From: Zygosaccharomyces rouxii
Lineage: Eukaryota; Ascomycota; Saccharomycetes; Saccharomycetales; Saccharomycetaceae
DNA length: 64,000 bases
Direction: 5' to 3'
NCBI RefSeq assembly: GCF_000026365.1
Contig: NC_012995.1
Coordinates: forward strand, 684,501-748,500
In this document: in pieces, positions 19,871 through 29,950 of the stretch
Numbering within the stretch: position 1 is the first letter of the stretch
Layout of the letters: each line of letters begins with the position of its first letter
Made by a program: the position numbers and the translations under genes
The notes under the pieces: model-generated
What the model was told of the DNA's origin: nothing
The model's input: only the letters and a program-made list of their open reading frames with translations
Databases searched by the model: none

Positions 19871-20917
19871 ATGCGTAAAGAGCTCAAATATATGATTTAC
19901 GGTAATGTACTAGTGTTAATTACCATACTGTATATCACCTTTGACCTGCTAACATTGGCAATTGACGACACTTTGAAAGATGCATTATTGGATGTTGATT
20001 TGAATCCACCACCCGGTACACCAGAGAAAGCACAGTTGATTCCCAAAATTATCCATCAGACTTATAAAACGGATGAAATTCCTGGACATTGGAAGGAGGG
20101 ACGTCAAAGATGTTTGGACTTACATCCTGATTACGAGTACATTCTTTGGACAGATGAGATGGCGGACAAATTTATTGAGGACGAATACCCATGGTTTTTA
20201 GAAACATTCCGCAATTACCGTTATCCGATTGAACGTGCAGATGCAATTAGGTATTTTATTCTTTCACATTTCGGTGGTGTTTATATTGACTTAGACGATG
20301 GATGCGAGAGAAAATTAGATCCTCTATTAACGGTACCTGCGTTTGCGAGAAAGACGTCACCTACTGGTATTTCCAACGACGTTATGGGATCAGTGCCACA
20401 TCATCCATTTTTCATAAAATTGATGCATTCATTGAAAAAATATGACCGTAACTGGATTATACCGTACGTTACCATTATGTCTTCGACAGGACCACTATTT
20501 GTTAGTATGGTTTGGCAACAGTATAAAAGATGGGGAGTACCAAAAAATGGGGATGTTAGGGTTTTACAACCCGCGGACTACAAGATGCATGAGCATTCAT
20601 TTTTTTCCATTTCGAAGGGATCATCATGGCATCTAGATGATGCAAAATTTGTTAAAAGCTTGCTGAACCATATCCTTGCATGTGTTGTAGTAGGGTTTGT
20701 GTTTGCATTTTTTGTTCTTTACACGGAATACTGTCTTTACTGCTGGTTGTGCTCTACGACTGGTAACAAGAAAGCTGTAAATTGGCGTCCATGGTCATGG
20801 TGGAAACATGAAGGCGTAGAGGAAGAGAAATTGAGACAGAAGAGGTTGAGAAAGGATTCAAACGTTCCATTTGTTTTGCCTCAGGTTGAAAAGGGGTTTG
20901 ACGGGGAAACGGTATGA
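19871..20917 (+). CDS. SUR1: Mannosyl inositolphosphorylceramide synthase catalytic subunit (Sur1/Csh1)
   Basis: A GT32 mannosyltransferase of 348 residues that, with Csg2, converts inositolphosphorylceramide to its mannosylated form in the Golgi. An N-terminal membrane segment covers about residues 8-30. The catalytic region has IPKIIHQTYKT, RADAIRYFILSHFGG and the DxD metal motif at 140-142 (VYIDLDDGC). Two adjacent hydrophobic stretches near residues 262-292 form the C-terminal membrane part, and a basic tail follows. S. cerevisiae keeps two copies, CSH1 (YBR161W) and SUR1 (YPL057C); this is the single ancestral gene, and either name is valid. The next transcription unit is tRNA-Ala. Confidence 0.94.
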   Translation: MRKELKYMIYGNVLVLITILYITFDLLTLAIDDTLKDALLDVDLNPPPGTPEKAQLIPKIIHQTYKTDEIPGHWKEGRQRCLDLHPDYEYILWTDEMADKFIEDEYPWFLETFRNYRYPIERADAIRYFILSHFGGVYIDLDDGCERKLDPLLTVPAFARKTSPTGISNDVMGSVPHHPFFIKLMHSLKKYDRNWIIPYVTIMSSTGPLFVSMVWQQYKRWGVPKNGDVRVLQPADYKMHEHSFFSISKGSSWHLDDAKFVKSLLNHILACVVVGFVFAFFVLYTEYCLYCWLCSTTGNKKAVNWRPWSWWKHEGVEEEKLRQKRLRKDSNVPFVLPQVEKGFDGETV

Positions 20918-21507
20918 ATATTAGATGTTTGATAATGATGATTACGAAATGTACATATATATATATCTGTGTTTCACATATTTATATAGGATTGGATGTA
21001 ACACAAGGGACTAACGATAAAGCGACAGGGTTGTGCGGCTGGGATTAGCCGCGGATATTGCCGGAAAGGCTACGGTTTCAAGGAACTATGAGCGAAGCGA
21101 ACAGGAACGGTTTTGGTTCTTTTTCAAAAGAACAGACTGCATGGTAACCGCTAAAATTGAATAGCTGTTCCTGTTGTAAACATTCTGGAAAACAACAACA
21201 CCAATAGAAAACATGTGGGCATGTGGCGTAGTTGGTAGCGCGCCCCCTTAGCATGGGGGAGGTCTTCGGTTCGAATCCGGACTTGTCCATTTATTTTTAG
21301 ATTTTTTGGGAAACCATCCTACGGATAATGCAGAATTCAGGAGCCGCGGTGTTACGACCAGGCAGATGGTTGAACCAACGGGCGCCTAACAAACTAATTA
21401 ATTTCATGAGTATGTAACTAACAATTACAACATATTTAGCAAACTTTACTAATACACTATAGGTTATAAACCTATTTTACTTATTTCTCGTGTCTTTTTT
21501 TTTATTT
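20918..21507. other. Intergenic region around tRNA-Ala
   Basis: Apart from the tRNA, this stretch contains a GCGGCT/AGCCGC hairpin with a 6-nt loop at 21035-21052 and AT-rich 3' flank on the TOS1 side. No protein gene is seen. Confidence 0.5.
21217..21289 (+). tRNA. tRNA-Ala (anticodon AGC)
   Basis: A 73-nt cloverleaf without intron. Acceptor GGGCATG pairs with CTTGTCC, including the same U-U pair near the base known from yeast tRNA-Ala. The anticodon stem is CCCCC/GGGGG with loop TTAGCAT, giving AGC. The T-arm contains GGTTCGAATCC (B box) and the discriminator is A. Pol III terminator T-runs follow at 21294-21298 and 21302-21307. CCA is not encoded. Confidence 0.98.
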
Positions 21508-22995
21508 TTACATCAAGATTGCCTTGGAAGCAGCCTTGTTTAACCAACCGTTGACTGTAGAGCTGTCTAGACTGGAGCCGAAATCGTCATCAACTTGAAC
21601 CAATTGAATGGTGTTAGCGTTGCTATTGAAGATAACAGCGGCCTTCAAAGAGGTCTCAGTTGGTCTAGTGAAATAATCAGTTGGACCACCACCACCGGCG
21701 TTAGAATCGGTACCACTACCTTGGCCGTCGTGCAAGTGAGAGATCAACTGGTCAGAACCGGAGCTGAGAACTTCAAACAAATCTAATTCACCACAACCGG
21801 TCTTCCAGCAAGAACATTCCTGGTTACCGTATTGCAAAGTACGTGGAATCTTTGCGTTTAATAACCAAATTGCTGGCATATCACTGTTAAAACCGGAAGT
21901 AGAATCAGTTGGCATGGTGAATTCGAATACAAAGATTTTATCACTACCACCAAATCCGTGGTAAGCAGGAATACCCTCTCTGTAGTAGCCACAATCGTTA
22001 CCGCTACATGATTCATCTGAAAAGATCATGAATTCTTCGTCAGAGTTGAATGTAACTTCACCAAGAGCAGTTGCAGAGGATGCTGCACTCTTACCGTCTT
22101 CACCAGCAAATGAAATGGAGTTACCGAAACACATGTCCCAAACACCAGAACCAGAACCACCTTGGTGGTTCATGAAAACACAACCATCTGCGCTACCTGG
22201 GGTATAGTAGGCGGAACGAGACCAAGAACCAGATCCGCCGGAAGAGCTACCAGAGCTCGAGCTTGAAGGTGCGCTGGAAGAGCTTGAAGCAGGAGCAGAA
22301 GCAGAGCTAGAGCTGGAGCTAGAGGATGAAGCAGGAGCGGAACTACCAGAGGATGGAGCAGCAGATGAAGATCCAGAAGTAGCAGCAGAAGAACCACTTG
22401 ATGCTACGGAAGCGAAAGCACCAACGCCAGGTGCGGGACTTGCGAAGGCGCCGGTAGCGTCAACGGAGGCACTGCCAGAAGGAGAGGAAGATCCAGAAGC
22501 AGGAGCAGTTGCCAAGACGGTGCTGACAACAGCGTGAGCAGAGCCTGAACCAGATGCTGGTGCACCACCGGTTGGTTGAGCTTCGCCGCTGTATGGGACG
22601 ACAAGAGTTGAAGTGACTTCTTTATATTCAACGGCGACATCTCTTCTGTGCTTGTGTTTAGCGACAGTTTCTGTGCAGTCTCCGTCTTCGACAGCACTTA
22701 GATCTCTCTTCTTTTGAGGTGAGCCTGCTGGGTAGTAAACACCGAATTGCAACAACTTAACTGGACCTCTGAAATGAACAGATAATTCTTCATCCAATGG
22801 TGCAAAAGTACCAGAAAATGAATGGTCTTCCTGTTGACATGAACAACTAGAATCATCCATAGAGATAACGTCCTTGTAGGAACCTGAAAAGCCCACACCG
22901 GTATATTTAATACCACCGGTGGAACCGGCTTCAGTAAATGAAGTACAAAATGCAGCTAATGCGGCAGCTGCCGTTAATGATTTTTGGAACAACAT
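21508..22995 (-). CDS. TOS1: Secreted cell-wall protein Tos1
   Basis: A 495-residue covalently bound cell-wall protein of the Tos1/Toh1 family (DUF2403 plus DUF2401). A signal peptide covers residues 1 to about 23. The N-terminal domain has YTGVGFSGSYKDV and LSVHFRGPVKLLQFGVYYP, followed by a likely Kex2 site KR at 96-97. Residues of about 135-270 are Ser/Ala/Gly/Pro-rich and probably O-mannosylated. The C-terminal domain starts at CVFMNHQGG and contains MPAIWLLNAKIPRT and CSCWKTGCGELDLFEV, which resembles glycosyl-hydrolase folds; enzyme activity is unproven. No GPI signal is visible at the end. Three SCB elements upstream match its name, target of SBF. It is YBR162C by position. Confidence 0.93.
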   Translation of the reverse strand: MLFQKSLTAAAALAAFCTSFTEAGSTGGIKYTGVGFSGSYKDVISMDDSSCSCQQEDHSFSGTFAPLDEELSVHFRGPVKLLQFGVYYPAGSPQKKRDLSAVEDGDCTETVAKHKHRRDVAVEYKEVTSTLVVPYSGEAQPTGGAPASGSGSAHAVVSTVLATAPASGSSSPSGSASVDATGAFASPAPGVGAFASVASSGSSAATSGSSSAAPSSGSSAPASSSSSSSSSASAPASSSSSAPSSSSSGSSSGGSGSWSRSAYYTPGSADGCVFMNHQGGSGSGVWDMCFGNSISFAGEDGKSAASSATALGEVTFNSDEEFMIFSDESCSGNDCGYYREGIPAYHGFGGSDKIFVFEFTMPTDSTSGFNSDMPAIWLLNAKIPRTLQYGNQECSCWKTGCGELDLFEVLSSGSDQLISHLHDGQGSGTDSNAGGGGPTDYFTRPTETSLKAAVIFNSNANTIQLVQVDDDFGSSLDSSTVNGWLNKAASKAILM

Positions 22996-23812
22996 AGCGG
23001 ATTTGTTGCCTCAGTTATTATACTGGGGAGTAATGAGCGTACTGTTTGAAGTTGAAAGGGAACGACTTAGTTGGAAAACTGTATTTGGTTAGATTTGAAG
23101 ATATCAAATACCAATACAATTAAATGGAGTGGAAATTAACGAAAGGAAGTTCTCAAATTCTCAAGATCTAAGTGTACATATACCGGCAAGTAGTCTGCGG
23201 GGATAGAGGGCAAAGGCTGGGTTCTAAGGCAAAATTTGGGTAAACACGAAACTAATACACCCAAGATGGTATGAACAACTTGTTCTAGTTTTAAATCTGT
23301 TTGACTTTTCAGTGGGAATTGAAAAAACTTTATTGTTTTCTTATGCTTTTCGTGGTTCGCGATGCGATTTACGCCTCGAGCGAGGTTGAAAAGGCTCAGC
23401 CATTTGTATTTACATTTCGTGCTCTACGCGATTCGAGCATGCCAGAGACTTCGTAAACACTGCGAAGGATCCGGATCAGCTACCAGGAAGCGAAATATTT
23501 CAATTACCACCCTTGATTAGTTCTTAAAAAGAACATACCACTGAAGCGAGATTGCAATCCCCTTTAACCCATCTACAAACTAAAACACTTGGCATACGTG
23601 CTTGCGTAGCCTTTAGTTCAACGTTACCCTGTCTTGCATGTCGCCTTGTAGTTACCCGTTTTCTCCTACGTGTTAAAAATTACATCAAGCGATATAACTT
23701 GAATCAAATGCACTTGATCGTTGAACCAAACAGCGCAAGACTACATAGCATTACAAGGCATATCGTTAGGCAAGTTCCCCCTTTCACCACCCCTGCTTCC
23801 TTTTGTATTTAA
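22996..23812. other. Divergent promoter region between TOS1 and YSY6
   Basis: 817 bp with no supported gene. Three CACGAAA-type SCB motifs lie on the TOS1 side (annotated separately). The stretch 23350-23440 is rich in CGCGA/TCGAG words. Reading frames at 23552-23812 show no known family. Confidence 0.55.
23245..23421. promoter_or_regulatory. Three SCB (Swi4/6) elements upstream of TOS1
   Basis: CACGAAA at 23245-23251 on the plus strand, and TTTCGTG (its complement) at 23348-23354 and 23415-23421. They lie about 250-425 bp upstream of the TOS1 start. SBF binds CRCGAAA, and TOS1 is a G1/S SBF target in S. cerevisiae, so the cluster is probably functional. Confidence 0.7.
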
Positions 23813-24010
23813 ATGGCAATTCAACATCCAAGACAGAGACTGGCAAATGAGAAATTTGCCAAGCGCAATGAACAACACCGTAAATTTGGTAAGAAGAAGG
23901 TTAAGGATACGGAATCTTTCAAATCACCCATCTCAAAGACTTGGTTAGCAGTGTTGGCTTTCTTGCTAATAGGTGGTGGTCTATTAGAGTTATTTGTAGG
24001 TTTTCTTTAA
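23813..24010 (+). CDS. YSY6: RAMP4/SERP1-like ER membrane protein Ysy6
   Basis: A 65-residue tail-anchored ER protein of the RAMP4 family, which associates with the Sec61 translocon. The length equals that of S. cerevisiae Ysy6. The N-terminus MAIQHPRQRLANEKFAKRNEQ matches the family signature, a Lys-rich middle follows, and one hydrophobic segment at about residues 44-63 (TWLAVLAFLLIGGGLLELFV) ends the protein. It corresponds to YBR162W-A and is easily missed because of its size. Confidence 0.95.
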   Translation: MAIQHPRQRLANEKFAKRNEQHRKFGKKKVKDTESFKSPISKTWLAVLAFLLIGGGLLELFVGFL

Positions 24011-25387
24011 TAATCATGTCATATATTCACGTAACGACTTTCAAGTAATGGCACTAGTACCATCTGCATCAATACTGCGTGTACCCGTGTTATATTCAGC
24101 CCTATTTTTTTGTCTAATTCCTTCCCTCTTCCAACTCCGAAGTGTATATGTAGACGTACCTTCAATAAAACCTTTCATCTTTGCAGCCTCATTCACAAAT
24201 TGATAAACTTCTCAATCGCTCCATTCCCTGCTCCGAGTTCGGTAATCAAATTCCAGATTTGATAACTAACTTTTAAATTTCTCATTCATTCAAGAGATTC
24301 TATTCTTCGCTAACACCGGTCTTAGGAGTCTGTATGTCGAACTGCGTTTTTTTTTTTTTTTGAAAACATAAGCTTTAGTATCAAATGAGAAACTTTTATT
24401 TTTCCATTCCACCTCCTGCATGAAGCTGAACAATACATTGTATAGATCGTCATTCAACTCATCAATAGACCAAAAGAGAAAGTCCCTACATGACCTAAGC
24501 AATTACCATAGAGATGAGCAAGTGAGAAGATTTTGTGCGCCATTCATTAGAAGATGTCTGGAATGAATTTTCTCGGATAGAATCCATCAGATTATCGTTG
24601 TAAGATGCAGTTATCCAATGAAATACCAATCTAACAGCCAAAGATTGAATACAATATTTACATATTGCTTCGGATTCTCGGAAGCGATCTGTTTAACAAG
24701 GAAGAAGGCCTGCATATTGAGTAAAAAAACTGCACAAATGAATGGCCATACATTGATGCGCATAAAATATTTTTAGAGTGAATTTAATAGATTGGACAAA
24801 TATGGTTGCCATTATTGGGGAGTTGCCTCTTTCATAACGTTACAAAAACATGTTATGCTGCTTGTTACTACTTTGATTTTGTTGTTATAATTCTCTCATA
24901 CATCAACTTCAAGTCCGAGATTCAATCAAGGTTAAGCAAATGTTAAAGAATATAAAAGAGGGAGGATCCGTCTCTGCTATATCGATCGGAGTTCGTGGTT
25001 AGACTACTATTCGTTTGTCTTCTCCTGTTATCAATCCTGTTGAGTGACTTGAAGGTAGAGAATTGAAGAGAACCAAAGAAAAGGGAATATAACGTTATAT
25101 CGGTCTGTTTATTGAAATACCGAGAAGAAGAAGAGGTCCTAATTTCGATTGGATTTTATCTACTCTAACCAAGCTCATAATATCAATCAAAATTAATCCT
25201 TTTTTTTGATAATAATAGAAAATAATAATTGCAATTTCAGAATTTAATACAACCGATTAATTACTAAGGAATAGAGTGCACGCTGGAAGTGGTTGATAAC
25301 TTGATATTCTTTCCGTTTCATTTCGATTTTAATTTTATCAATCGCTCGACCATAGAAATTTGATTTAGACATTCATCAATAACAATA
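24011..25387 (+). promoter_or_regulatory. Upstream region of the first PDR12 copy
   Basis: 1377 bp with no supported gene. A TATA element TATAAAAG lies at 24951-24958, implying a long leader of about 400 nt. CGG triplets that could bind Zn2Cys6 regulators occur as the inverted pair CCGA-GT-TCGG (24233-24242) and as TCGG at 24670-24673 and 24678-24681. A T-run is near 24347-24361. The region shares only short patches with the upstream region of the second copy. Confidence 0.5.
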
Positions 25388-28300
25388 ATGTCAGCTGCAA
25401 AGGAAGACAGATTTGAGGACAAAGATTCTCTTTCAAACGTTTCGACGCCAAATGAAGAACACTCTTATGCTGAGTCTTTGCAGAGCTACGAAGTTCACGG
25501 TGCAACAGCAGAACCACATGGCGCTAACGGCGACCCAGAAGATCTAAGAGCTACTTCGCAAATATCACGTCACATAACGAATATGCTATCAAATGAAGAT
25601 GGTACCGAAAGGTTGGCTGCTATGTCGCGTATTATCTCTAGCAAAACGAAGAAAGAGATGCAAGAATTTGAAGTCAACGACTTAGATTTCGACTTAAGAT
25701 CTTTGTTGAACTACTTGAGATCCCATGCCATTGAACAGGGCCTTACGCCGAGGGATTCTGGTATTGCGTTTAAAAATGTGACAGCTATTGGTATTGATGC
25801 TTCAGCCGCTTATGGTCCCTCTGTGGAAGAAATGTTCAGGGATTTGCTGAAATGGCCTTTGAAATTCTTCAAGTTCGGAAAGAAAGACGCAGTGCCATTG
25901 AGAGAGATTGTCAGAAACTGCACTGGTGTTGTAGAGTCCGGTGAAATGCTTTTCGTAGTTGGTAGACCAGGTGCAGGTTCTTCGACATTGTTAAAGTGTC
26001 TTTCAGGTGAAATTGATGATTATGTCCGTGTGGAAGGTTCATTTTCCTATGACGGTCTTGATCAAGCAGAAATGATGAAGAGATATAAAGGTTACGTTGT
26101 TTACTGCCCTGAGATGGATTTCCATTTCCCAAAGATTACTGTTAAGGAGACGATCGACTTTGCATTGAAGTGTAAAACACCTCGTGTTAGAGTTGATAAT
26201 ATGACAAGGAGCCAATACGTCAATAGTCTGAGAGACATGTGGTGTACAGTCTTTGGTTTAAGACACACCTATGCCACTAAAGTTGGTAACGAAGTGGTGA
26301 GAGGTGTTTCTGGTGGTGAAAGGAAGCGTGTTTCTTTGGTGGAAGCACAATGTATGATGGCGGCTTTATATTCTTGGGATAATGCTACAAGAGGTTTAGA
26401 TGCTTCTACAGCATTGGAATTTGCTCAAGCTATTAGAACTGCTACCAATATGATGAACAATTCTGCGCTTGTCTGTATCTACCAGGCAGGTGAAAACATT
26501 TACCAGTTATTTGATAAAGCTACCGTTCTATACAATGGTAAGCAAATTTACTTTGGTCCTGCTGACAAAGCAGTTGCTTATTTCCAAGATATGGGTTGGG
26601 TTAAACCACCTAGAATGACATCTGCGGAGTTCTTGACATCGGTGACTGTTGATTTCGAGAATAGAACATTAGACATCAAACCAGGGTATGAGGATAAAGT
26701 ACCAAAATCGGGTGCTGAGTTTGAACAGAGATGGTTAGAGTCTGAAGAATACCAAGAGTTGTTAAGATACTATGATGATTATCAAGCACGCCATCCAGCT
26801 GATGAAACCAGGGATAGATTTGAAACTGCAAAGAGACAAGTCTTACAAAAGGGTCAAAGAATGAAATCTCAATTTGCCGTGAACTATGCTACCCAGGTTT
26901 GGCTTTGTATGATGCGTGGATTCCAGAGAGTTAAAGGTGATTCTACTTATACCAAAGTTTACTTGTCCTCATTTATCACCAAGGGTCTCATTATTGGTTC
27001 CATGTTTCACCAAATTGATCATAAAAATCAATCAACCACTGCAGGTGCTTATTCCCGTGGTGGTTTAATTTTCTATGTTCTAATCTTCGCAGCTGTTACA
27101 TCTTTGGCTGAAATTGCTAACTCTTTTGCCAACAGGCCAATTGTGGTTAAGCATAAAACTTATTCGATGTATCACATTTCTGCTGAATCTTTGCAGGAAA
27201 TTATTACTGAAATGCCAATTAAGTTCCTTGCGATTGTCCTATTGGCTGTTACAACTTATTGGATGCCATTGATGAAGTTTACCGCCGGTGCCTTTTTCCA
27301 GTACTTCCTGTATTTATTCACATGTCAACAATGTATGTCCTTCATTTTCAAATTTGTTGCTACAATGACAAAGGATGGTACTACTGCCCACGCTGTTGGT
27401 GGTTTAGCTGTTTTAATGTTTACGACTGCTTGTGGTTTTGTGATACCAATTGGTGAGATGCACCACTGGATGAGATGGTTCCACTACCTTAACCCGTTGA
27501 CTTATACATATGAATCTCTGATGTCCACTGAATTCCATGGGAGACAAATGTTATGTTCCAACCTTGTCCCCAATGGTGCCGGTTATGAGAATGTTCCAGT
27601 TGCTAACAAAATCTGTGACGCAGCTGGTTCCGTCAAAGGACGTAAGTATGTGAGCGGTGATGCTTATGTGCAAAAGAACTATCATTTCGCTTACAAGCAT
27701 GCTTGGAGAGATTGGGGTGTTAATGTTGTTTGGACCGCTGGTTACATTATGTTTAACGTTATTGCTTCTGAGTTTTTGAAACCCCTAGAAGGTGGTGGTG
27801 ACTTGTTACTGTACAAGAGAGGCCACATGCCCAACTTTGGTACTGAAAATGCTGATGCCAAGACCGCCAGTAGGGAAGAAATGATGGAAGCTCTAAACGG
27901 TCCTGGTGTTGATTTGAAAAAGGTTATTGCCGAAAAGGATGTCTTCACTTGGAACAACCTAGATTACGTTATTCCATATGATGGTGCTACCAGACAATTG
28001 TTGTGCAACGTTTTTGGTTACGTTCAACCCGGAAAAATGACTGCCTTGATGGGTGAGTCTGGTGCTGGTAAGACGACTTTGTTAAATGTTTTGGCCCAAA
28101 GAGTCAATATGGGTACAGTGACTGGTGATATGTTGGTTAACGCTAAGCCATTACCACAATCTTTCAATAGGTCCTGTGGTTATGTTGCACAAGCTGATAA
28201 CCACATGGCGGAATTAAGTGTTAGGGAATCCCTAAGATTTGCTGCTGTTTTAAGACAACCTGCTTCTGTTCCAATTGCTGAAAAATATGACTATGTGGAG

Positions 28301-29950
28301 AAGATTCTGCTATTATTGGGTATGCAAAACTATGCTGAAGCCTATGTGGGTAAAACCGGTAAGGGTTTGAATGTTGAGCAGAGAAAGAAATTGTCTATTG
28401 GTGTTGAGTTGGTTGCTAGACCAGCTCTGTTATTGTTTTTAGACGAACCTACTTCTGGTTTGGACTCTCAATCTGCTTGGTCTATCGTTCAATTCATGAG
28501 GGCATTGGCTGATTCTGGTCAATCGATTTTGTGTACGATTCACCAGCCTTCTGCTACTCTGTTTGAGCAATTCGACAGATTATTGTTATTGAAGAAAGGT
28601 GGTAGAATGGTGTACTTTGGTGACATTGGACCAAACTCTTCTACGATGTTGAGTTACTTTGAGCGTGAATCAGGTGTCAAGTGTGGTGTTTCTGAAAATC
28701 CTGCAGAATACATTTTGAACTGTATTGGTGCTGGTGCCACTGCATCTACGAGTGCTGATTGGGGTGACCTGTGGGAAAAGTCACCAGAATGTGCTAAAGC
28801 GAGGGAAGAAGTCGAGGAATTACATCGCACGCTACCTAGTAAACCAACCAATGAGGATCCTGAGCTATGTACCAAATTTGCTTCAACTTATCCTGTTCAG
28901 TTGAAGATGCTTTTCAAGAGAACGAATCTTCAATTTTGGAGATCACCTGTCTATCTTAGAGCCAAGTTTTTTGAATGTATTGCTTGTGCTCTTTTCGTTG
29001 GTTTGTCTTATGTTCATTTAAACCACACATTAGGAGCTGCTCAAGAGGCCTTTGCATCTGTTTTCATGCTATTATTGATTGCTGTTGCAATGGTCAACCA
29101 AATGCATGTTTTCGCCTTTCCATCAAGAGAATTATATGAAGTCAGAGAAGCCTCTTCCAATACCTTCCACTGGTCTGCGTTGTTACTAATGCACTTGCTT
29201 TTTGAAATTATATGGTCTGTTGCATGCCAATTCTTCTGTTGGGTTTGCTACTATTGGCCTGCATACTACAGTGGACGTGCATCTCAGGCGGGTTTCTTCT
29301 GGTTCTTTTATGTTTTGATCTTCCCAACATATTACTGTTCTTATGGTTTGTGGGTTCTTTACATGTCTCCTGATGTTCCTTCTGCATCCATGATCAATTC
29401 TAATATTTTTGCTGCCTTCTTGCTGTTCTGTGGTATCTTACAACCTAGAGAGAAGATGCCTGCATTCTGGAGAAGATTGATGTACAAAACTTCACCCTTT
29501 ACCTATGTGGTTCAAGCTTTGGTAACATGTCTGGTCCACAATAAAAAGGTTGTTTGTGGTGAACATGAGCTGCTGAGGATGGATCCACCTTCTGGTCAAA
29601 CCTGTGCTTCCTACTTGCAGAAGTACAAGTCTGAACAAGGTGGTTACATTCGTAACCCGGGTGCCACAAGTGATTGTGAATACTGCCCTTATACTGTACA
29701 GGACGACGTTGTGAGGAAATATAACATCCATTGGGGTCAAAGATGGAGAAATTTCGGTTTTCTGTGGGCTTACATTATTTTCAACGTGTTTTTCATGTTA
29801 TTCTGTTATTACATCATGAGAGTTAAGGTGTGGTCTCTTGGTGGTTTGTTGAATATTAAAAATTGGATTCCTAAGAGGAAGGATAGACATGAGAAGGATA
29901 CAACTATCTTCCAAGCAAAGCCCAGCGATAAGAATATGGTTAAAAAATAG
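25388..29950 (+). CDS. PDR12: Pdr12-type weak-acid ABC exporter, copy A
   Basis: A full-size fungal PDR (ABCG) pump of 1520 residues with order NBD1-TMD1-NBD2-TMD2. Pdr12 exports sorbate, benzoate and other carboxylate anions across the plasma membrane. Pdr12 hallmarks include LSNEDGTERLAAMSRIIS, NDLDFDLRSLLNYLRS, FTWNNLDYVIPYDGATR and PSASMINSN. NBD1 has a degenerate Walker A GRPGAGSST at 192-200, where the usual Cys of this family is Ser198 (codon TCT at 25979-25981), and signature VSGGERKR. NBD2 has Walker A GESGAGKTT and LNVEQRKK, which replaces the ABC signature. The membrane domains are further from S. cerevisiae Pdr12 than those of copy B. It lies where YPL058C is expected. Divergent function is possible. 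Confidence 0.93.
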   Translation: MSAAKEDRFEDKDSLSNVSTPNEEHSYAESLQSYEVHGATAEPHGANGDPEDLRATSQISRHITNMLSNEDGTERLAAMSRIISSKTKKEMQEFEVNDLDFDLRSLLNYLRSHAIEQGLTPRDSGIAFKNVTAIGIDASAAYGPSVEEMFRDLLKWPLKFFKFGKKDAVPLREIVRNCTGVVESGEMLFVVGRPGAGSSTLLKCLSGEIDDYVRVEGSFSYDGLDQAEMMKRYKGYVVYCPEMDFHFPKITVKETIDFALKCKTPRVRVDNMTRSQYVNSLRDMWCTVFGLRHTYATKVGNEVVRGVSGGERKRVSLVEAQCMMAALYSWDNATRGLDASTALEFAQAIRTATNMMNNSALVCIYQAGENIYQLFDKATVLYNGKQIYFGPADKAVAYFQDMGWVKPPRMTSAEFLTSVTVDFENRTLDIKPGYEDKVPKSGAEFEQRWLESEEYQELLRYYDDYQARHPADETRDRFETAKRQVLQKGQRMKSQFAVNYATQVWLCMMRGFQRVKGDSTYTKVYLSSFITKGLIIGSMFHQIDHKNQSTTAGAYSRGGLIFYVLIFAAVTSLAEIANSFANRPIVVKHKTYSMYHISAESLQEIITEMPIKFLAIVLLAVTTYWMPLMKFTAGAFFQYFLYLFTCQQCMSFIFKFVATMTKDGTTAHAVGGLAVLMFTTACGFVIPIGEMHHWMRWFHYLNPLTYTYESLMSTEFHGRQMLCSNLVPNGAGYENVPVANKICDAAGSVKGRKYVSGDAYVQKNYHFAYKHAWRDWGVNVVWTAGYIMFNVIASEFLKPLEGGGDLLLYKRGHMPNFGTENADAKTASREEMMEALNGPGVDLKKVIAEKDVFTWNNLDYVIPYDGATRQLLCNVFGYVQPGKMTALMGESGAGKTTLLNVLAQRVNMGTVTGDMLVNAKPLPQSFNRSCGYVAQADNHMAELSVRESLRFAAVLRQPASVPIAEKYDYVEKILLLLGMQNYAEAYVGKTGKGLNVEQRKKLSIGVELVARPALLLFLDEPTSGLDSQSAWSIVQFMRALADSGQSILCTIHQPSATLFEQFDRLLLLKKGGRMVYFGDIGPNSSTMLSYFERESGVKCGVSENPAEYILNCIGAGATASTSADWGDLWEKSPECAKAREEVEELHRTLPSKPTNEDPELCTKFASTYPVQLKMLFKRTNLQFWRSPVYLRAKFFECIACALFVGLSYVHLNHTLGAAQEAFASVFMLLLIAVAMVNQMHVFAFPSRELYEVREASSNTFHWSALLLMHLLFEIIWSVACQFFCWVCYYWPAYYSGRASQAGFFWFFYVLIFPTYYCSYGLWVLYMSPDVPSASMINSNIFAAFLLFCGILQPREKMPAFWRRLMYKTSPFTYVVQALVTCLVHNKKVVCGEHELLRMDPPSGQTCASYLQKYKSEQGGYIRNPGATSDCEYCPYTVQDDVVRKYNIHWGQRWRNFGFLWAYIIFNVFFMLFCYYIMRVKVWSLGGLLNIKNWIPKRKDRHEKDTTIFQAKPSDKNMVKK

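Noticed and set aside
22170..22697. Leu-rich reading frames opposite or overlapping TOS1
   Set aside because: They come from the Ser/Ala-codon repeats of TOS1 read in another frame and resemble no known protein.
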